Source of the DNA: Chrysoperla carnea
Taxonomy: Eukaryota > Arthropoda > Insecta > Neuroptera > Chrysopidae
Direction of reading: 5' to 3'
Length of the DNA: 64,000 nt
Assembly: GCF_905475395.1 (NCBI RefSeq)
Contig: NC_058341.1
Span: forward strand, 65,851,501-65,915,500
The notes beneath the pieces were generated by a model. The model was not told the DNA's origin, searched no databases, and worked only from the letters and a program-made list of their open reading frames with translations. The translations under genes were made by a program, and so were the position numbers. Positions 44,880-56,244 of this stretch are shown here, in pieces; the first letter of the stretch is position 1, and every line of letters starts with the position of its first letter.

Positions 44880-45245
44880 TAAGTTTGCATAATCTCGGAG
44901 CATTTTGAATATATTTTTCGAAAATGTGTGTTTGGCCGCAACATTGATATTTTTTAAATATGTCCTAATTTCAATTAACATATGTTCATCATCTGAAGCA
45001 GCATCTTCTTTTCATAAATCATTTCTGCAAGTACGACAACACCTAATAGTTTTTAAAAGCGATTTTGCCAAATATTCGGAAATATAAGAATGAGTGTATT
45101 CGTTCTCTGCAGAAATAATTTCATAATTTTCTAACACAATTTCATCTATTGCCATTGCATTATGCTCTTCTTCTACTCTGTCTACTCCATGTAAATAAAT
45201 GTTGATTGTCCAATAGAATAAACTGCTTGAGAGTGTCAAGAGCAC
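44880..45245 (-). pseudogene. P-element/THAP9-like C-terminal remnant
   Basis: 45245-45012 reads YISEYLAKSLLKTIRCCRTC, resembling the YxAGYxxxKLL...C..C segment of P-type transposases. One frame over, 45000-44885 continues (DDEHMLIEIRTYLKNINV, then TFSKNIFKMLRDY). Only this tail is present, and it is frame-broken. The assignment is tentative. Confidence 0.35.
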
Positions 45246-46905
45246 TCACTGTCATCTTGCTCACAGTTTGCTCCCGGGGAATGTGGTGCCATGCAATTAT
45301 TCACTATCATTGTTTTAAATGCATTAACAAATGAACTGCACAAATGCAATATTTTCAGCATAAATTTTGACATTTTCAAATCTTTTAAAATAGGTTTCAT
45401 TTTTATCTTTCAACTTTCAAGCAACTCTTAACATGTCTTTCGCAATTTGGAAATATTTTCTTGCTGTTGTCGATAATTCTTTTACCCTTCTTACATTTCC
45501 TTCTTTTACTAAGTACATTTTTTTCGTCAAATCTACCAAAATAAAATATAGATTTTTGATTAAAAAAAATATATTTGAAACGCAGGCCGAGTTAAAGAAA
45601 CTGCAGTTGATTCGCTAGTTTGTTCCTCATCGATTTTTAAAGCCACAATCTTTCGACTGGAAGACGCAATAGGTGATAGTAAAAATTGATTTCATTTAAA
45701 TTGGCCATATAATAAAAATTTATTAAAAAATTTTTTTGGTACAACAATTAAAAAACTCGTGTTCTATACATATAATAATATGATTTTAAGTATCAAATAG
45801 TTAAAAAGTACAAAAGGTCCTAAATTTCAATAATAATTCCATTTTTTGTGATTTAATAAAGTATAATTGATTCCAAACAGATTGTAAATGGACACAAAAT
45901 ATGCCTTCTCATGGCAAATCATAAAGAATTGGATGGTGGTTCGCTATCAAAAGCTCTCCTTTAAAATAAACGCTAACAAAAGCTACATTTTTCAAGTGTT
46001 TAAGGAACTAAATCTGTATTTAATGGCGATTTATACAGTAGACATAACAAGTTAAAAAATTCATTAATGAATATTTAGTCTCTCTATAGCTTTTATTTTT
46101 ATTCTTATAACTATATTGTTGTATTTACTTTTAGCCTAAATTATAATTGTTAGTGCATAACAATTAAATTCGGTATACCTTCAATTCACTCACCAGGTTG
46201 TTTTGATTCAGTTTTGTTTAAATTTCAGTTCACCGTCTCTCCATGTATAAATTGTGAACCTAAAATAAATAAAAATTACCTTATAATCAAATCGTGACTA
46301 CATTCGTGGGTCCTCTATAAGACCTACTTACAATAATTAATTAAACATATGTATTACATAAGGATTTTAACTTACTACTTAAGTGCAAGCTAGGAAAAGC
46401 ATTAGCCTTTAAGATAGTTCGCTTCCTTTAAGATATTTTCCTCTTAAAGCTTGGAATTTCATTTCGTCGGTAAAATGTAAATCGCAGACACGATTTTAAG
46501 CACTAAAAACAATTTCAAGCATTTTTCATGTAGATTATGAATCCGTCTGCGAAGATACCGAAAAACTTATAGTTTTTCTTTAATATAGGAAAATATATTC
46601 AATTTTCCTGGTCAATATTTTCTAGGCTAAAATTGAATAAATTTTTGAAATTAAAATTATTAATTAAATTTAATTATTTAAAATTGAATAATATTAATTA
46701 AAAAGACGCCGTTATTTACCGTAATTATTACTTAATATGTTAAAAAAAATACAAAAATTATGAAAATTTGTTCAATAAAATAATGTTATTTGTTGTTTAA
46801 ATATGCAATTATTAAAAATACAATATGGCGTATATGTCAAAGAATCTGCCTTATCGACAGATAAATTACATTTTTTATTTAAGAAGAAGAATTAATAATA
46901 GAGGA
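45246..46905. other. AT-rich region, no gene seen
   Basis: Neither strand shows a recognisable frame; the 61-aa ORF at 45433-45618 has no support. Confidence 0.5.
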
Positions 46906-47153
46906 AGGGGTGGTAATTTGGAACCCTACTTTGTTTCTTAAGTATTTTAGCAAAACTATTTAACTAATCATTTCGAAAAATTACTTTATATACTAAAAAA
47001 GTTATTAACTTTTATATTAGGAACGAATTAACGAAATAAAACCAATCATTAAGGGAAATAATTTGCTTTATTGAAAAATTGAAAAAAATGTGTTCGGAGC
47101 TCTGGTGCTGGTATTATGGAACCCGGGTTTTAAATTACAAGTATGGAATAAAT

Positions 47154-47345
47154 TTATTTACAAAAATCACAAATATAATATTCTGCGTCACATCCTGAGC
47201 ATTCAATATGTGCCCACAACCCACATGATTGGCACTGAATCCAAGTTTCACCACGTCGATCGTTGGAGTAATTTTCAGAGCATAAAATGCAACAAGCGTC
47301 ATCTTCGTTTGTGGGCTGGGCATGTGCGGTAGCATTTTCTGACAC
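47154..47345 (-). CDS. PHD-type zinc finger tail of the transposase
   Basis: The open frame reads CCILCSENYSNDRRGETWIQ, then CQSCGLWAHIECSG and YYICDFCK. This is a C4HC3 (PHD-like) finger with all eight ligands present. Insect Tigger-type transposases often end in such a finger. It is separated from the DDE domain by a stop and frameshifts between 47346 and 47770, so in this copy it would not be part of the main product. PHD fingers usually bind histone tails; that function here is inference. Confidence 0.7.
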   Translation of the reverse strand: MSENATAHAQPTNEDDACCILCSENYSNDRRGETWIQCQSCGLWAHIECSGCDAEYYICDFCK

Positions 47346-47760
47346 TACAGTGTCACCTGAAGAAACTGATGATTGAGAATCCGATGATGTAGATTCCTGT
47401 CTGCTCGGAGGAGTTCTAGAAGAGTTTGCTGTTCTCTGCCTACCACTACGTCCACGAGCTCTTGATTGACTCCTCGAGTTGCTGTTTATAGGGAGATCCG
47501 GTCAATAAAGTAGCGGCAGATGACTTGCGGCCTCTGTTAGATTTTTTATTCTTTGGTGTCGGTACCGGTAAGATATCTTCAGGGAAAACAACAGGGTTGC
47601 TGATCACTTGCTAGGAAGCTCGATTTGCCTGTCCACTAGCCCCTGATCGAGGTTGTGCCTGTGGCATTTGAACAGCAACAGGCGTACTGGTAGACGGTAG
47701 ATGAGGGTCATCATCAGTAGCTTGAGGGTGGTCCCACTTGAGCTTGCTATGTAGTCGGCT

Positions 47761-48957
47761 TCAGTAAATACGTTTCTGTTCATCGGGATAAATACCAGTT
47801 ACTCTGAACCCATTCACAGCAATAGCTCCAGTTTGGCACCTGAGATAAGCACGTCCCAGCAATTCAGCTATTTCGTATGGAGTCAACATCCGGTTAGAAT
47901 TGAGTAACCACTGTCTAATTTCTTCGCTGTAATAAGTTTTCAAGGGACCCATAAAAGACCGGTCAAGAGGTTGCATCTTGTGTGTTGAATGTGGAGGTAA
48001 ACTAATAATTGTGACATTATTAGCTCTAACTGCCATCAAAATACCCAAATTGCGTGTGTGTGAATAATGCCCATCAAGAATTAACAGAACAGGTGATGCT
48101 TCTGTTGGGTGGGTCTTTTCAATAAAATGATGGAACCAGTCCGTAAACAGATTTGCCTGAATCCATCCTGATGGATGGCATCTTCCGATAGAACCTGGTG
48201 GAGTTCCTTTCATCAACGTTTGCGTCATGTTTTTGCGTGGGAATATCAGCAGTGGTGGAATAAATATGCCACTTGCGCTCATCGCTGATACCACTGTCAC
48301 CAATGATCCACGTTCAGCCGCAGTAATGCTACCTACTTGTCTTTTCCCTCGCAGACCAATTACTTTAACCATTTTACTCTGCACGATAGATAGCCCGGTC
48401 TCGTCGACATTAAAGATTCTCTCTGGTGGATAATTATGTTTTTGGAATTCTTCTTCAAGGATGTCAAAGAACTTATCCACTGCTTCTTTATTGAAACATT
48501 GAGCCCGAGCATTGGAAGTTTCTGTTGGTGATCGAATAGAAAGCTTATCTTTGTGGCGTAATAAGAAATGATCAAGCCAAGCTCGACCGGCTATGTTATT
48601 TCTAAACGAATGTTCGACATTATTTTTCACAGCAAACTGATAGGCCATTTTACGAACATCCTGACGGGTCAAGCCATAGAATTTACTTTCCATAACGAGA
48701 TGGTATGACACAAGGCTTTCTTCAAGGTGAGATGGCAGGACAGGTCTTCTTCCTATAGTAGTATTTACAACCTCATCGGGAGGCTGGTCACTGTGCACAA
48801 ACCTTTGCAGAGTAGTTTTTGGAACATTATAAAGCTTGACCGCTTTTTTCAAACCCATTTTCTTTTCTCTTACTGCTTTTACAGCTTCAATCATATTATT
48901 CCTGGCCCAAGTTTTTCTTTTCGACTTCGGCTTTGGTGACAATTGAGTTCGAGGCAT
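47761..48957 (-). CDS. pogo/Tigger transposase, DDE core intact (398 aa)
   Basis: An HTH (psq/CENP-B-like) domain occupies residues 15-60 (KAVKLYNVPKTTLQRF). A CENP-B-type second HTH is near 85-145 (GLTRQDVRKMAYQ, GRAWLDHFLLRH). The catalytic DDE_1 domain has D185 (NVDETGL), D295 (LILDGHYSH) and D332 (MQPLDRSF), the pogo DDD form. The product cuts and pastes the element at TA sites in the nucleus. The stop at 47761 follows a one-base shift; the neighbouring frame continues with FTEADYIASS, so the natural protein is longer and linked to the PHD finger. The start ATG at 48957 is followed by a basic stretch. Confidence 0.85.
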   Translation of the reverse strand: MPRTQLSPKPKSKRKTWARNNMIEAVKAVREKKMGLKKAVKLYNVPKTTLQRFVHSDQPPDEVVNTTIGRRPVLPSHLEESLVSYHLVMESKFYGLTRQDVRKMAYQFAVKNNVEHSFRNNIAGRAWLDHFLLRHKDKLSIRSPTETSNARAQCFNKEAVDKFFDILEEEFQKHNYPPERIFNVDETGLSIVQSKMVKVIGLRGKRQVGSITAAERGSLVTVVSAMSASGIFIPPLLIFPRKNMTQTLMKGTPPGSIGRCHPSGWIQANLFTDWFHHFIEKTHPTEASPVLLILDGHYSHTRNLGILMAVRANNVTIISLPPHSTHKMQPLDRSFMGPLKTYYSEEIRQWLLNSNRMLTPYEIAELLGRAYLRCQTGAIAVNGFRVTGIYPDEQKRIY

Positions 48958-49414
48958 GACTGGAATCAGGAAAAAAGTGATGTTAATGCACTGCGGCTAA
49001 TTTGGAACCCGGTTCCATATTACCCGCATCTATGGGGTTCCAAATTCAAAACCTTACTATGTTATCAAATAATTAAGAAAACTAAAACTCGTTAAAACAA
49101 ACCTTAAAACTTACCTGTGACAGTTTGAACTTATGCGTAAAGTACTTCCCTTAACACCCACTGTATTAGTTTTAGACTAAAATAAAAACTTTTTACAATA
49201 TAAACGAATAAAAGAAAAAACATTTGCCGGTGACATAAAATTTCAACTTTGAATGACAGGTTCAAACTTGATGCAAAACTGGCGCTAGTGGCAGTGAATA
49301 CATTCTATGATACCAGTTCAACGAAATTGCATAGTTTTTTTAACAGATGTCGCTGTCTGTTTCTGAGATATTAAGGGGTTCCAAATTAACAGCGGGTTCC
49401 AAATTACCACCCCT

Positions 49415-49690
49415 TATAGTAATAATAATAATAAAAATAATAATTTTACTAATAACAATAATAATAACAATAATTTATTACTACGAAAAAATTACTTTAA
49501 CTATAAAATTAAATTATTGACCATACTTGGCAATTTTTACCACGATTTATAGTTTTGATAGAAGATAATTAAAGTTGGTTTTCATTCGTAAAATATTATT
49601 AGATGGGTGATTTTTAATGCCAAAAAAATAAAATAAATAATACTAAACTTTATTTTACTAGATTTTATTGCACATAAAACCAAAATTAAT
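49415..49690. repeat. AAT-rich low-complexity tract
   Basis: Runs of (AAT)n-like sequence cover 49421-49490; the remainder is AT-rich without a gene. Confidence 0.6.
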
Positions 49691-50752
49691 TTTCGTCATT
49701 TTGTTCGTTGTTAATTTGAGCGTTGTCTATTTCAAGTCTTGTCGGGTCATACACCGTTGCTAGAGTTCGTACAAAACGAAGTGGCACCGAGCAAGAGAGA
49801 GTGTAGATACGAGTGCACATACATATACATCATACACTCTCTCTTGCTCGGTGCCACTTCGTTTTGTACGAACTCTACTTCACGGAATATTTGATGTATT
49901 CGGTCCATTCTATCAGGGAAGCCCGAACAAACAAAAATTCCGCGACATAGCTGGCATAATGTTCGCCAGTCCGTCCATATTTTGGAATTACTGATTTCAA
50001 GACCCGCCAACTGCGTTCAATATTTTTCGTATGAGCGCCAGTTGTCGGGTCTACGAAATTTTCTGAGTGATTAACTTTATCGTGATGATAACCTTCTTGA
50101 GGAAGGCTGTATGATTTCCAGAAGTCCGATATAATTTTTGTTCCAGGTGCAACTTTTTCTTTAATAATTTTAACCAAAGTTTCCCGATCTCGCGTTTTTA
50201 CAGGTACAATAAACTTTTTTTTTAACCTCTTTCTATACCCCCAAGAACCCATTGACCTTCGATAATACGCCCCCGATTATATATACGTTCCCCTATCTAA
50301 TAATACCTCCCGAATAAAATTAACCCAATCTATAACTGTCGCTCTACCAAAACTAAATTCCTGTTGTAATCAGTCTGTTTTTGGGGCATTATTCGTTATA
50401 AAAAGAACCACCAAATTTGTAATATTCTCCACCGAAAGATGTAAATTGTAGAAGAATGTATGCGCCCAAAACCTAAACATAAAATTGCATTTAATTAATT
50501 TCTTCCTATTGTTCTTTAAACAGTTTGCGATTTCTGGCATCGCCAAAATAATAGTTTATTAGTTAAGCTAATTTTTTCGTAGTTAGTTCGTGCTTTATGT
50601 TGTTTCCCATTTCTTTCGTATAGCTGGCAATTTTTTTGGCAATTTGGACAAGTCATATTGTCAACTATGACGCCATGACTCCACAAAAATTTTTTAAGAT
50701 CGTCCTCCGTCATCTTCACCATATCTCTCACACATAATGTGCAGCATTGCAT
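49690..50752 (-). pseudogene. Merlin (ISXO2-like) transposase, broken
   Basis: 50752-50520 gives the N-terminal part with a zinc ribbon (CPNCQKNC, later FWRC). After a likely intron ending near 50478, stop-broken frames give FSFGRATVIDWVNFIREVL. 50252-49875 has the catalytic part: FIVPVKTRDRETLVKII, GTKIISDFWKSY, HSENFVDPTTGAHTKNIERS. The segment holding the first catalytic Asp is missing between IREVLL and IIEGQWVLGG, and a frameshift follows. The C-terminal end (VYDPTRLEIDNAQ) lies at 49755-49695 beyond an inserted hairpin. Merlin elements relate to bacterial IS1595-type sequences. Confidence 0.8.
49761..49877. repeat. Perfect 45-bp-arm hairpin inserted in Merlin
   Basis: 49761-49805 (tagagttcgtacaaaacgaa and onward) is the exact reverse complement of 49833-49877, with a 27-nt loop. 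The insert is 117 nt (39 codons) and supplies the TAG that ends the Merlin frame. The flanking TA at each end could be a target duplication of a tiny fold-back element. Confidence 0.9.
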
Positions 50753-51053
50753 TTTTCAATATTATCGGACATTATTTTCTAAAAGGATGGATATTTCTGG
50801 ATTTTAATATACGGATTGTTTGAGTAAGGTTAAAATATAATGATAATTGGAAGTATTTTTTTAATTTTACAAGAAAATATAACAGGAACTCGAGTTAGGA
50901 TATATTTCAAATTGAAAATATGATCTTTTAAAACAACAAATATTTTATAATTGTATGGCACAATTAAATGATAGAATGCTTAAAACCCTAAAAATAGTAT
51001 TAATCCACGATTCTCATGCTTATTCGGTACCATTAAAGTATGATTAACATCAA
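50753..51053. other. AT-rich spacer
   Basis: No gene is seen. Confidence 0.4.
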
Positions 51054-51251
51054 ATCACAGAGTGAACGCAAGGGCCAAAAAACCCGCAGACCTGTTCTAA
51101 CCTGACCTCATTAAAGGCATGACCAACCTGTAGATCACAGGGTGAACGCAAGGGCCAAAAAACCCGCAGACCTGTTCTAACTCGACCTCATTAAAGGCAT
51201 GGCCAACCTGTAATTCACAGGGTAAACACAAGGGCCAAAAAACCCACAGTC
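51054..51251. repeat. 80-bp tandem repeat
   Basis: Units start at 51054, 51134 and 51214 (about 2.5 copies), with gaacgcaagggccaaaaaac followed by ccgcagacctgttctaac. The first two are nearly identical; the third is diverged and truncated. Confidence 0.85.
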
Positions 51252-52159
51252 TCCTCTCTCTCAAGTATTGGGTCTACAGGGTCCATTCTCGTCTCATATT
51301 GTAGCAAATTTACACTACTTTAAAAATGTGCTGAAAAGGATTTATCAAAAAACTAGTCCTTTGGTGTTATAAGCGCTAAAATCCAAAATTTCTCTTTACG
51401 GTTTATGAGAAATGTGCCCTTTTTGGTAAAAAATTGTCCTTGATGTTAATTTCTCCTAAGCCGCACAGAGAATCGATATGATTTTTGTCACAAAAGGCGT
51501 ATAAAAAAAGGGTGAATAATTGATAAATAAAATTTCAAATTCAAATTTTTTTAATCATTTTCATTTTTTAAATCTATCATGAATAATACTACCTACTGAT
51601 ATCAATGTTAATTTATAATTTTTAAAATTATTATAATAATAATCAAATAATTGCAAGATATACTTACTATTTAATGAAAACACACTTAATTATACAAATT
51701 TTTTACGTTTATTTTTACAAAATTAATTCAATTAAAATAAATTAATTAAAAATAACTTGTTATTCAAATTTCACGTGGACACCAATTATACAAACTCACT
51801 TATCGCGCCAATTAAAATGAATCATTAGGTTCACTTTTCAGGCATGCATTGGATAATAGCAGAGACGTGAGACGAAATTGCAGCTGCGCAATAGACCATT
51901 TCCTTTTTAAAAATAAGCCTGTTGTGCTATCATTACATGTGAATGTCAAAAATATTTTAAAAGTGTAAAATTGAATATTTTTATTAAATATATTTGTTGT
52001 TATTGTTAATAATTGAATGAGAAAAATTGCAAATATTAAAATTTTTGGACCTTATATGATTGTGAGTATTCATTTTTTAAAACTATAAACTATAAAATTG
52101 TTGAAATTAAAACTAACCTAGAAAATAGATGATATGAATAGATGAATTGTATTTAAGAA
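51252..52159. other. AT-rich region, no gene seen
   Basis: There is no coding pattern on either strand. It may include the upstream region of the transposase pseudogene that follows. Confidence 0.45.
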
Positions 52160-53471
52160 AATGCATAAAGCAATACGATATATAACTAAACGGCGAGTGC
52201 GTCAAATAATTCGTGATGAATTAACTTCGCCGGACTTTGTAAAAAAAATTACTGTCAACAAAAAAATAATCCAACATCAGACAGTTTTCCATTAGACATG
52301 AGTTGTATTTCGGTGGTGGCCCATGATTTATCAAGTGAAAATACAATTAACATTACTGCTGAGGAATGTGACGAATATAGTGAAATATGGAATGAAGAAA
52401 ATGTTAATCTTGTATCAGTGGATAATAAAACTGAACAAATTAATGGTATTGAAAGCATAGAATTTTACCGAGATGAAAGTTCTTCAAGAAATAATTTATC
52501 TGAAGACTTGCGGTTTTGGTTGTCTGAAAACGGCATATCCCAGAAAGCTGCGAGAAATTTTATCGCAGTATTTCGTAACCATGGACATCCAGGTGAACTA
52601 AAAAAAGACGTGAGATCATTAATTAAAACACCTCGTAATGTTACAGGGAAAATTATGCATGGTAATGGTGGATCTTATTTTCATTTTGGGATTAACGATG
52701 GATTACTGCGTTCTATTAATAAATATTATGGTATTTGTCCTGATACAATTCTCATTCAGCTTAATTGTGATGGGCATGTCTTTTTCGAAGTCATCAAATA
52801 GGCAATTTTGGCCTCTGCTAGCTGCTATTGAAGCTGATTTTTACACCGAGCCATGTCTAATTCGCCACTTTCATGGTATTTCGAGGCCAAATGTTTTTAA
52901 TGTCTATATTAATCCATTTGTAGAAGATATGAAAGAATTACAAACTAACGGTATTAAAATTGGAGATCGAAAAATTGAAGTTCGACTCAGCGCCATTATT
53001 TGTGACGCTCCGGCTAGAGCGTTTTAACACTAACAAAATCTCACAGTGGGTACTTTGGTTGCTCTAAATGTATTCAAGAAGGAGAATGGGACGGTTATGT
53101 TCACTTTCCCGAAATGGATAATCCTCTTCGTACAGATGAAACTTTTAAAAATAAAAAAGATGATGATCACCATCTAGGAGATTCTTTGCTTCTTGATTTA
53201 AAAATTGGGATGGTATCACAAATACCTCAATCAAAGATTATCAAATGATCAATTAGAATATATTAATAAGTTTTTAAAAGATATAAAAAATTGCATTTCA
53301 ATCGAGTTTGCAAGACAGCCAAGGTCCTTAGATACTGTTGTGAAAAGGAAGGCTACTGAGTGCCGTCACTTTCTATTATATACTGGTCCCATAATACTAA
53401 AAAAATGTATTAAAATCGAGACATTACAATCACTTTATGGCTTTCCATGTTGCAACTCGGATTTTATGTGA
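52160..53471 (+). pseudogene. Third CACTA-like transposase, decayed
   Basis: This is the only plus-strand copy of the family. Reading starts near 52160 (ITKRRVRQIIRDELTS), shifts frame, and continues in 52298-52801 (LRFWLSENGISQ and later HFGINDGLLRSINKYY, LNCDG). The frame then changes to 52780-53027 (GMSFSKSSNRQFWPLLAAI, ICDAPARAF with the second acid). Further pieces are NPLRTDETFK and DDHHLG in another frame near 53120-53180, then FARQPRSLDTVVKRKATECR and HFLLYTGPIILK. The C-terminal part with the third acid is missing after 53465. Confidence 0.75.
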
Positions 53472-53539
53472 TTCTCAAAGATAGTAGTTCCGGTTAAAAA
53501 TTTAAGAAAGTCATAAGATATTTTATATTGAAGTACTCT

Positions 53540-53800
53540 AAGCATTTTTGCACTCTTGACAATTTTCACCAAACCTCATCCTTTTTGATATATAAGCGTT
53601 TGAAAAAAAAAATTACGTAAATTTGCCAAAAATTCGTTATTAACGAAAATGAAGATTTTTTTTTTGTGGTTTTGGATTAACATTGGATTTGAAAAATATT
53701 TGACATTTTTTTTGGACTATTCAAAACACTTTTTGACTCTTGGAATTTTTTGCGTAACCTCACCGTTTTCAATATATAAGCCTTCGAGAAAAAAAAACGT
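53540..53800 (+). repeat. Two diverged ~75-bp direct copies
   Basis: 53545-53616 and 53729-53800 share a layout (tttttg.actcttg, cctca.c.ttt, atatataagc.tt.ga, A-run) about 184 bp apart. Neither codes. Confidence 0.45.
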
Positions 53801-53932
53801 ATAGAATTTTTGCCTCAATTTCATCTATACTTAAAAAATATATATTTTTAAGATTATTTGTTGACATTAATTATGAATTTTGATATTTAAATTATAAAAT
53901 GTTTTTATTTTAGGTTTTTCTAAGAATTTTTT

Positions 53933-54190
53933 TTGATAATTTTAATTTTTTTCCTGACCTATTCAAAAATTTTGAAAAATTACATCTTACAAAGCCTTTT
54001 CCGACGCGTACCGGATAATTGTAGATATACAGCTTTTAACTTACATAAAATAACACAATTTCAAGTCATAGTTGTGTCCAGTGATGTGGACGTACTCATT
54101 ATTTTAACTCAACTATGCCCAGAAGAAGATTTAATTTATTTTTATAAGCCAAAGGAAGGAAGAAGATCTGGTGCTGTCAGCATACAGTAA
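53933..54190 (+). pseudogene. Fragment with SSDVDVLIIL motif
   Basis: The open frame contains VIVVSSDVDVLIILTQLCPE then YFYKPKEGRR. It resembles the DTDVLVLL segment of PIN-like regions found in some insect transposon-associated proteins. Only this segment is present, so identification is weak. Confidence 0.3.
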
Positions 54191-54300
54191 TAAAAGCCTC
54201 TCAAATAATTATTTGAATGTACCACCGGTGCATATTTTACTAAAGTTAAAAACTCAAACTTACGTCCGTCTAATATGAATAATGAAAATAAACACATATT

Positions 54301-54670
54301 ACGTAAATAATACGCATACTTATGACTGATATGACGTCACAATATGATTAAAATATGACATCTGTTTTACGTAACAGTATAGCCTGTTTCTGAGGTAAGA
54401 ATATGATTCACATATTACGTAAATATTACGTAAACTTATGACTGATATGACGTCACAATGTGATTAAAATATGCCATCTGTTTTACGTAATAGTATGACC
54501 TGTTTCTGAAGTAAGAATATGATTCACATATTACGTAAATATTACGTTAACTTATGGCTTTGATATGACGTCACAATGTGACTAAAATGTGACATCAATT
54601 TTACGTAATAGTATGACCTGTTTCTGAGGTAAGAATATGATTCACATATTACGTAAATATTACATAAACT
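54301..54670. repeat. Tandem 116-118-bp repeat, one TGACGTCA each
   Basis: The 8-base palindrome TGACGTCA lies at 54332, 54448 and 54566. Each unit also has tacgtaa pairs, tgttttacgtaa and cctgtttctgaggtaagaat. About three units are present plus a partial fourth up to 54670. The palindrome is a perfect CRE/ATF-type site, but function is not shown. Confidence 0.85.
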
Positions 54671-56244
54671 TATATATAGCATCACGGTGCTTGATTTGTT
54701 GCTGCTTTGTAATAGTCCGGGAGCTGACCGTAAGAACGCGAGCCGATCAGCGGTACGCATAAAATATATTTTCCCTACTACTACTAACCATAGTCAATAG
54801 GATGGGGCTTTAGTGCCTCAACGCAGTGGGCACATATAACATGGGTGCTTTCTTGAAAGTAAAATTTTTGTTGACGAACTGTACCAACTTTGTCCTGCTT
54901 GGTAATTACTTTAAAATCTTCTATTCATTGAATAGAACAAAATAATATTTAAGTGCCTCGACGCAACCGGTGATAACACGGTGGCACGGATTTTTCAATG
55001 AATTTTCCCGTGTGCACGAACTATACCCATTCCGATCCGCTTAAAACTTTAACCAAATGAAAATTTAAACAATTTTATATACAAAAAAAAAAAATAAGTG
55101 CCTCATTAGTTGCGGTTCTATATGCCTGGCAGGACGCCTAACATTTCGCGAGCTCCTATGCTACTATGTAGATAACTCTTCTTTCTAATTTTTTTTTATT
55201 AATTTAATAATTAATTCTAATTAATTAAAATATCAAGCACTCTTTATGAATGACCTAAAGGTAATTTTGATCATATTTTTTGTATTAGAAAATCATTTTT
55301 TTATAACTTTCTTCGAAATTAAACTCCAAACATACTTCATTCATTCAATTCTCGACTTCTTTAACCATCCCTATCATTGGCTTCACTTCACAATTTTTTC
55401 GCTATTACCAAATGTATTTTTATTAATGTTTACATATTAATTTTACTTCAATAAATTTTTGCTACGCCTATGTAAATGTTCTATACCTGGTAGGCTGCCT
55501 GTCATCTCTTCAAGTCATTAAATATAAGAATTTGTGTGTCATTTTCCAGGTAGCAACTGTTCTACGTTAAATTAAGAACGTAACTGAGTGTAATATTTTT
55601 CATATTTATTATAAAAAATCAAATATTTTATATGATGAAAAATACCGTGATTATCACTAAGTTGCGCTATTGGTTATTTTGATGAATATAATTCTAAATA
55701 ATTGTTATTTTAGACTTAAATTTAGATCAGGATTTCTTTCTCACTCCAAAAAATTTCTCGTTTCCCTACTCCGAGTTGAGAGGTATGTACTAAGGGTACG
55801 TAGCATGCGGGTATGCTGCACGCAGGTAAATTTTGAAGAGTACCGTTCGGCATTGTCCATCTTGTCCCTAATATTTTCTATGCCTGGTCTCTAGCATAGA
55901 TTCTGTGTTACTGAGAGAGACTTTATGGTGAAAAAAGATAAACATAGATGCTGTTTAGCCCTGATGCCAACGGCAGACGTGTCAGTTATTAGGCAAGTTC
56001 TGCTGCAGTGTGCACGTGTTTTGCTACGGCGTTGGCGTTGTTGTTTTTACTTTACCATTTTTTTTGGACCCCTTCCGACCATCAAAAAATGTTAGATTTT
56101 AGTTTCCTCAATTTGTATCATAATGATCTACTAAATTCAATTTTTTTCTCCGAACTCAGAATTATCTAAAAATTGACGCCATTTTTTTTTTATTTGATCA
56201 CACTAATTGGACACATAAGATTAGTGGACACATAAGCATCTAAC
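54671..56244. other. Region without supported gene
   Basis: Two related pieces around 54803 and 54953 share agtgcctc.acgca, and a third agtgcctcatt near 55096. The rest is AT-rich and non-coding. The 74-aa frame at 55670-55894 has no support. Confidence 0.4.

Larger units (their letters stand above)
46906..49414 (-). mobile_element. pogo/Tigger-type DNA transposon
   Basis: Terminal inverted repeats begin AAGGGGTGGTAATTTGGAAC at the left end; the reversed right end agrees with this. The right flank reads TA; the left reads GA, so one TA duplication has mutated. Extra ttggaaccc words occur just inside both ends (47117, 48999 and 49040, in both orientations). The single gene is on the minus strand. 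Confidence 0.85.

Noticed and set aside
47090-47332. Plus-strand 80-aa ORF over the PHD finger
   Set aside because: It is a shadow of the minus-strand finger, whose eight metal ligands are all in place.
51054-51251. CRISPR-like array
   Set aside because: The units are contiguous with no unique spacers, and the genome is eukaryotic.
55670-55894. 74-aa plus-strand ORF
   Set aside because: It has no recognisable motif or splice context and is surrounded by non-coding repeats.
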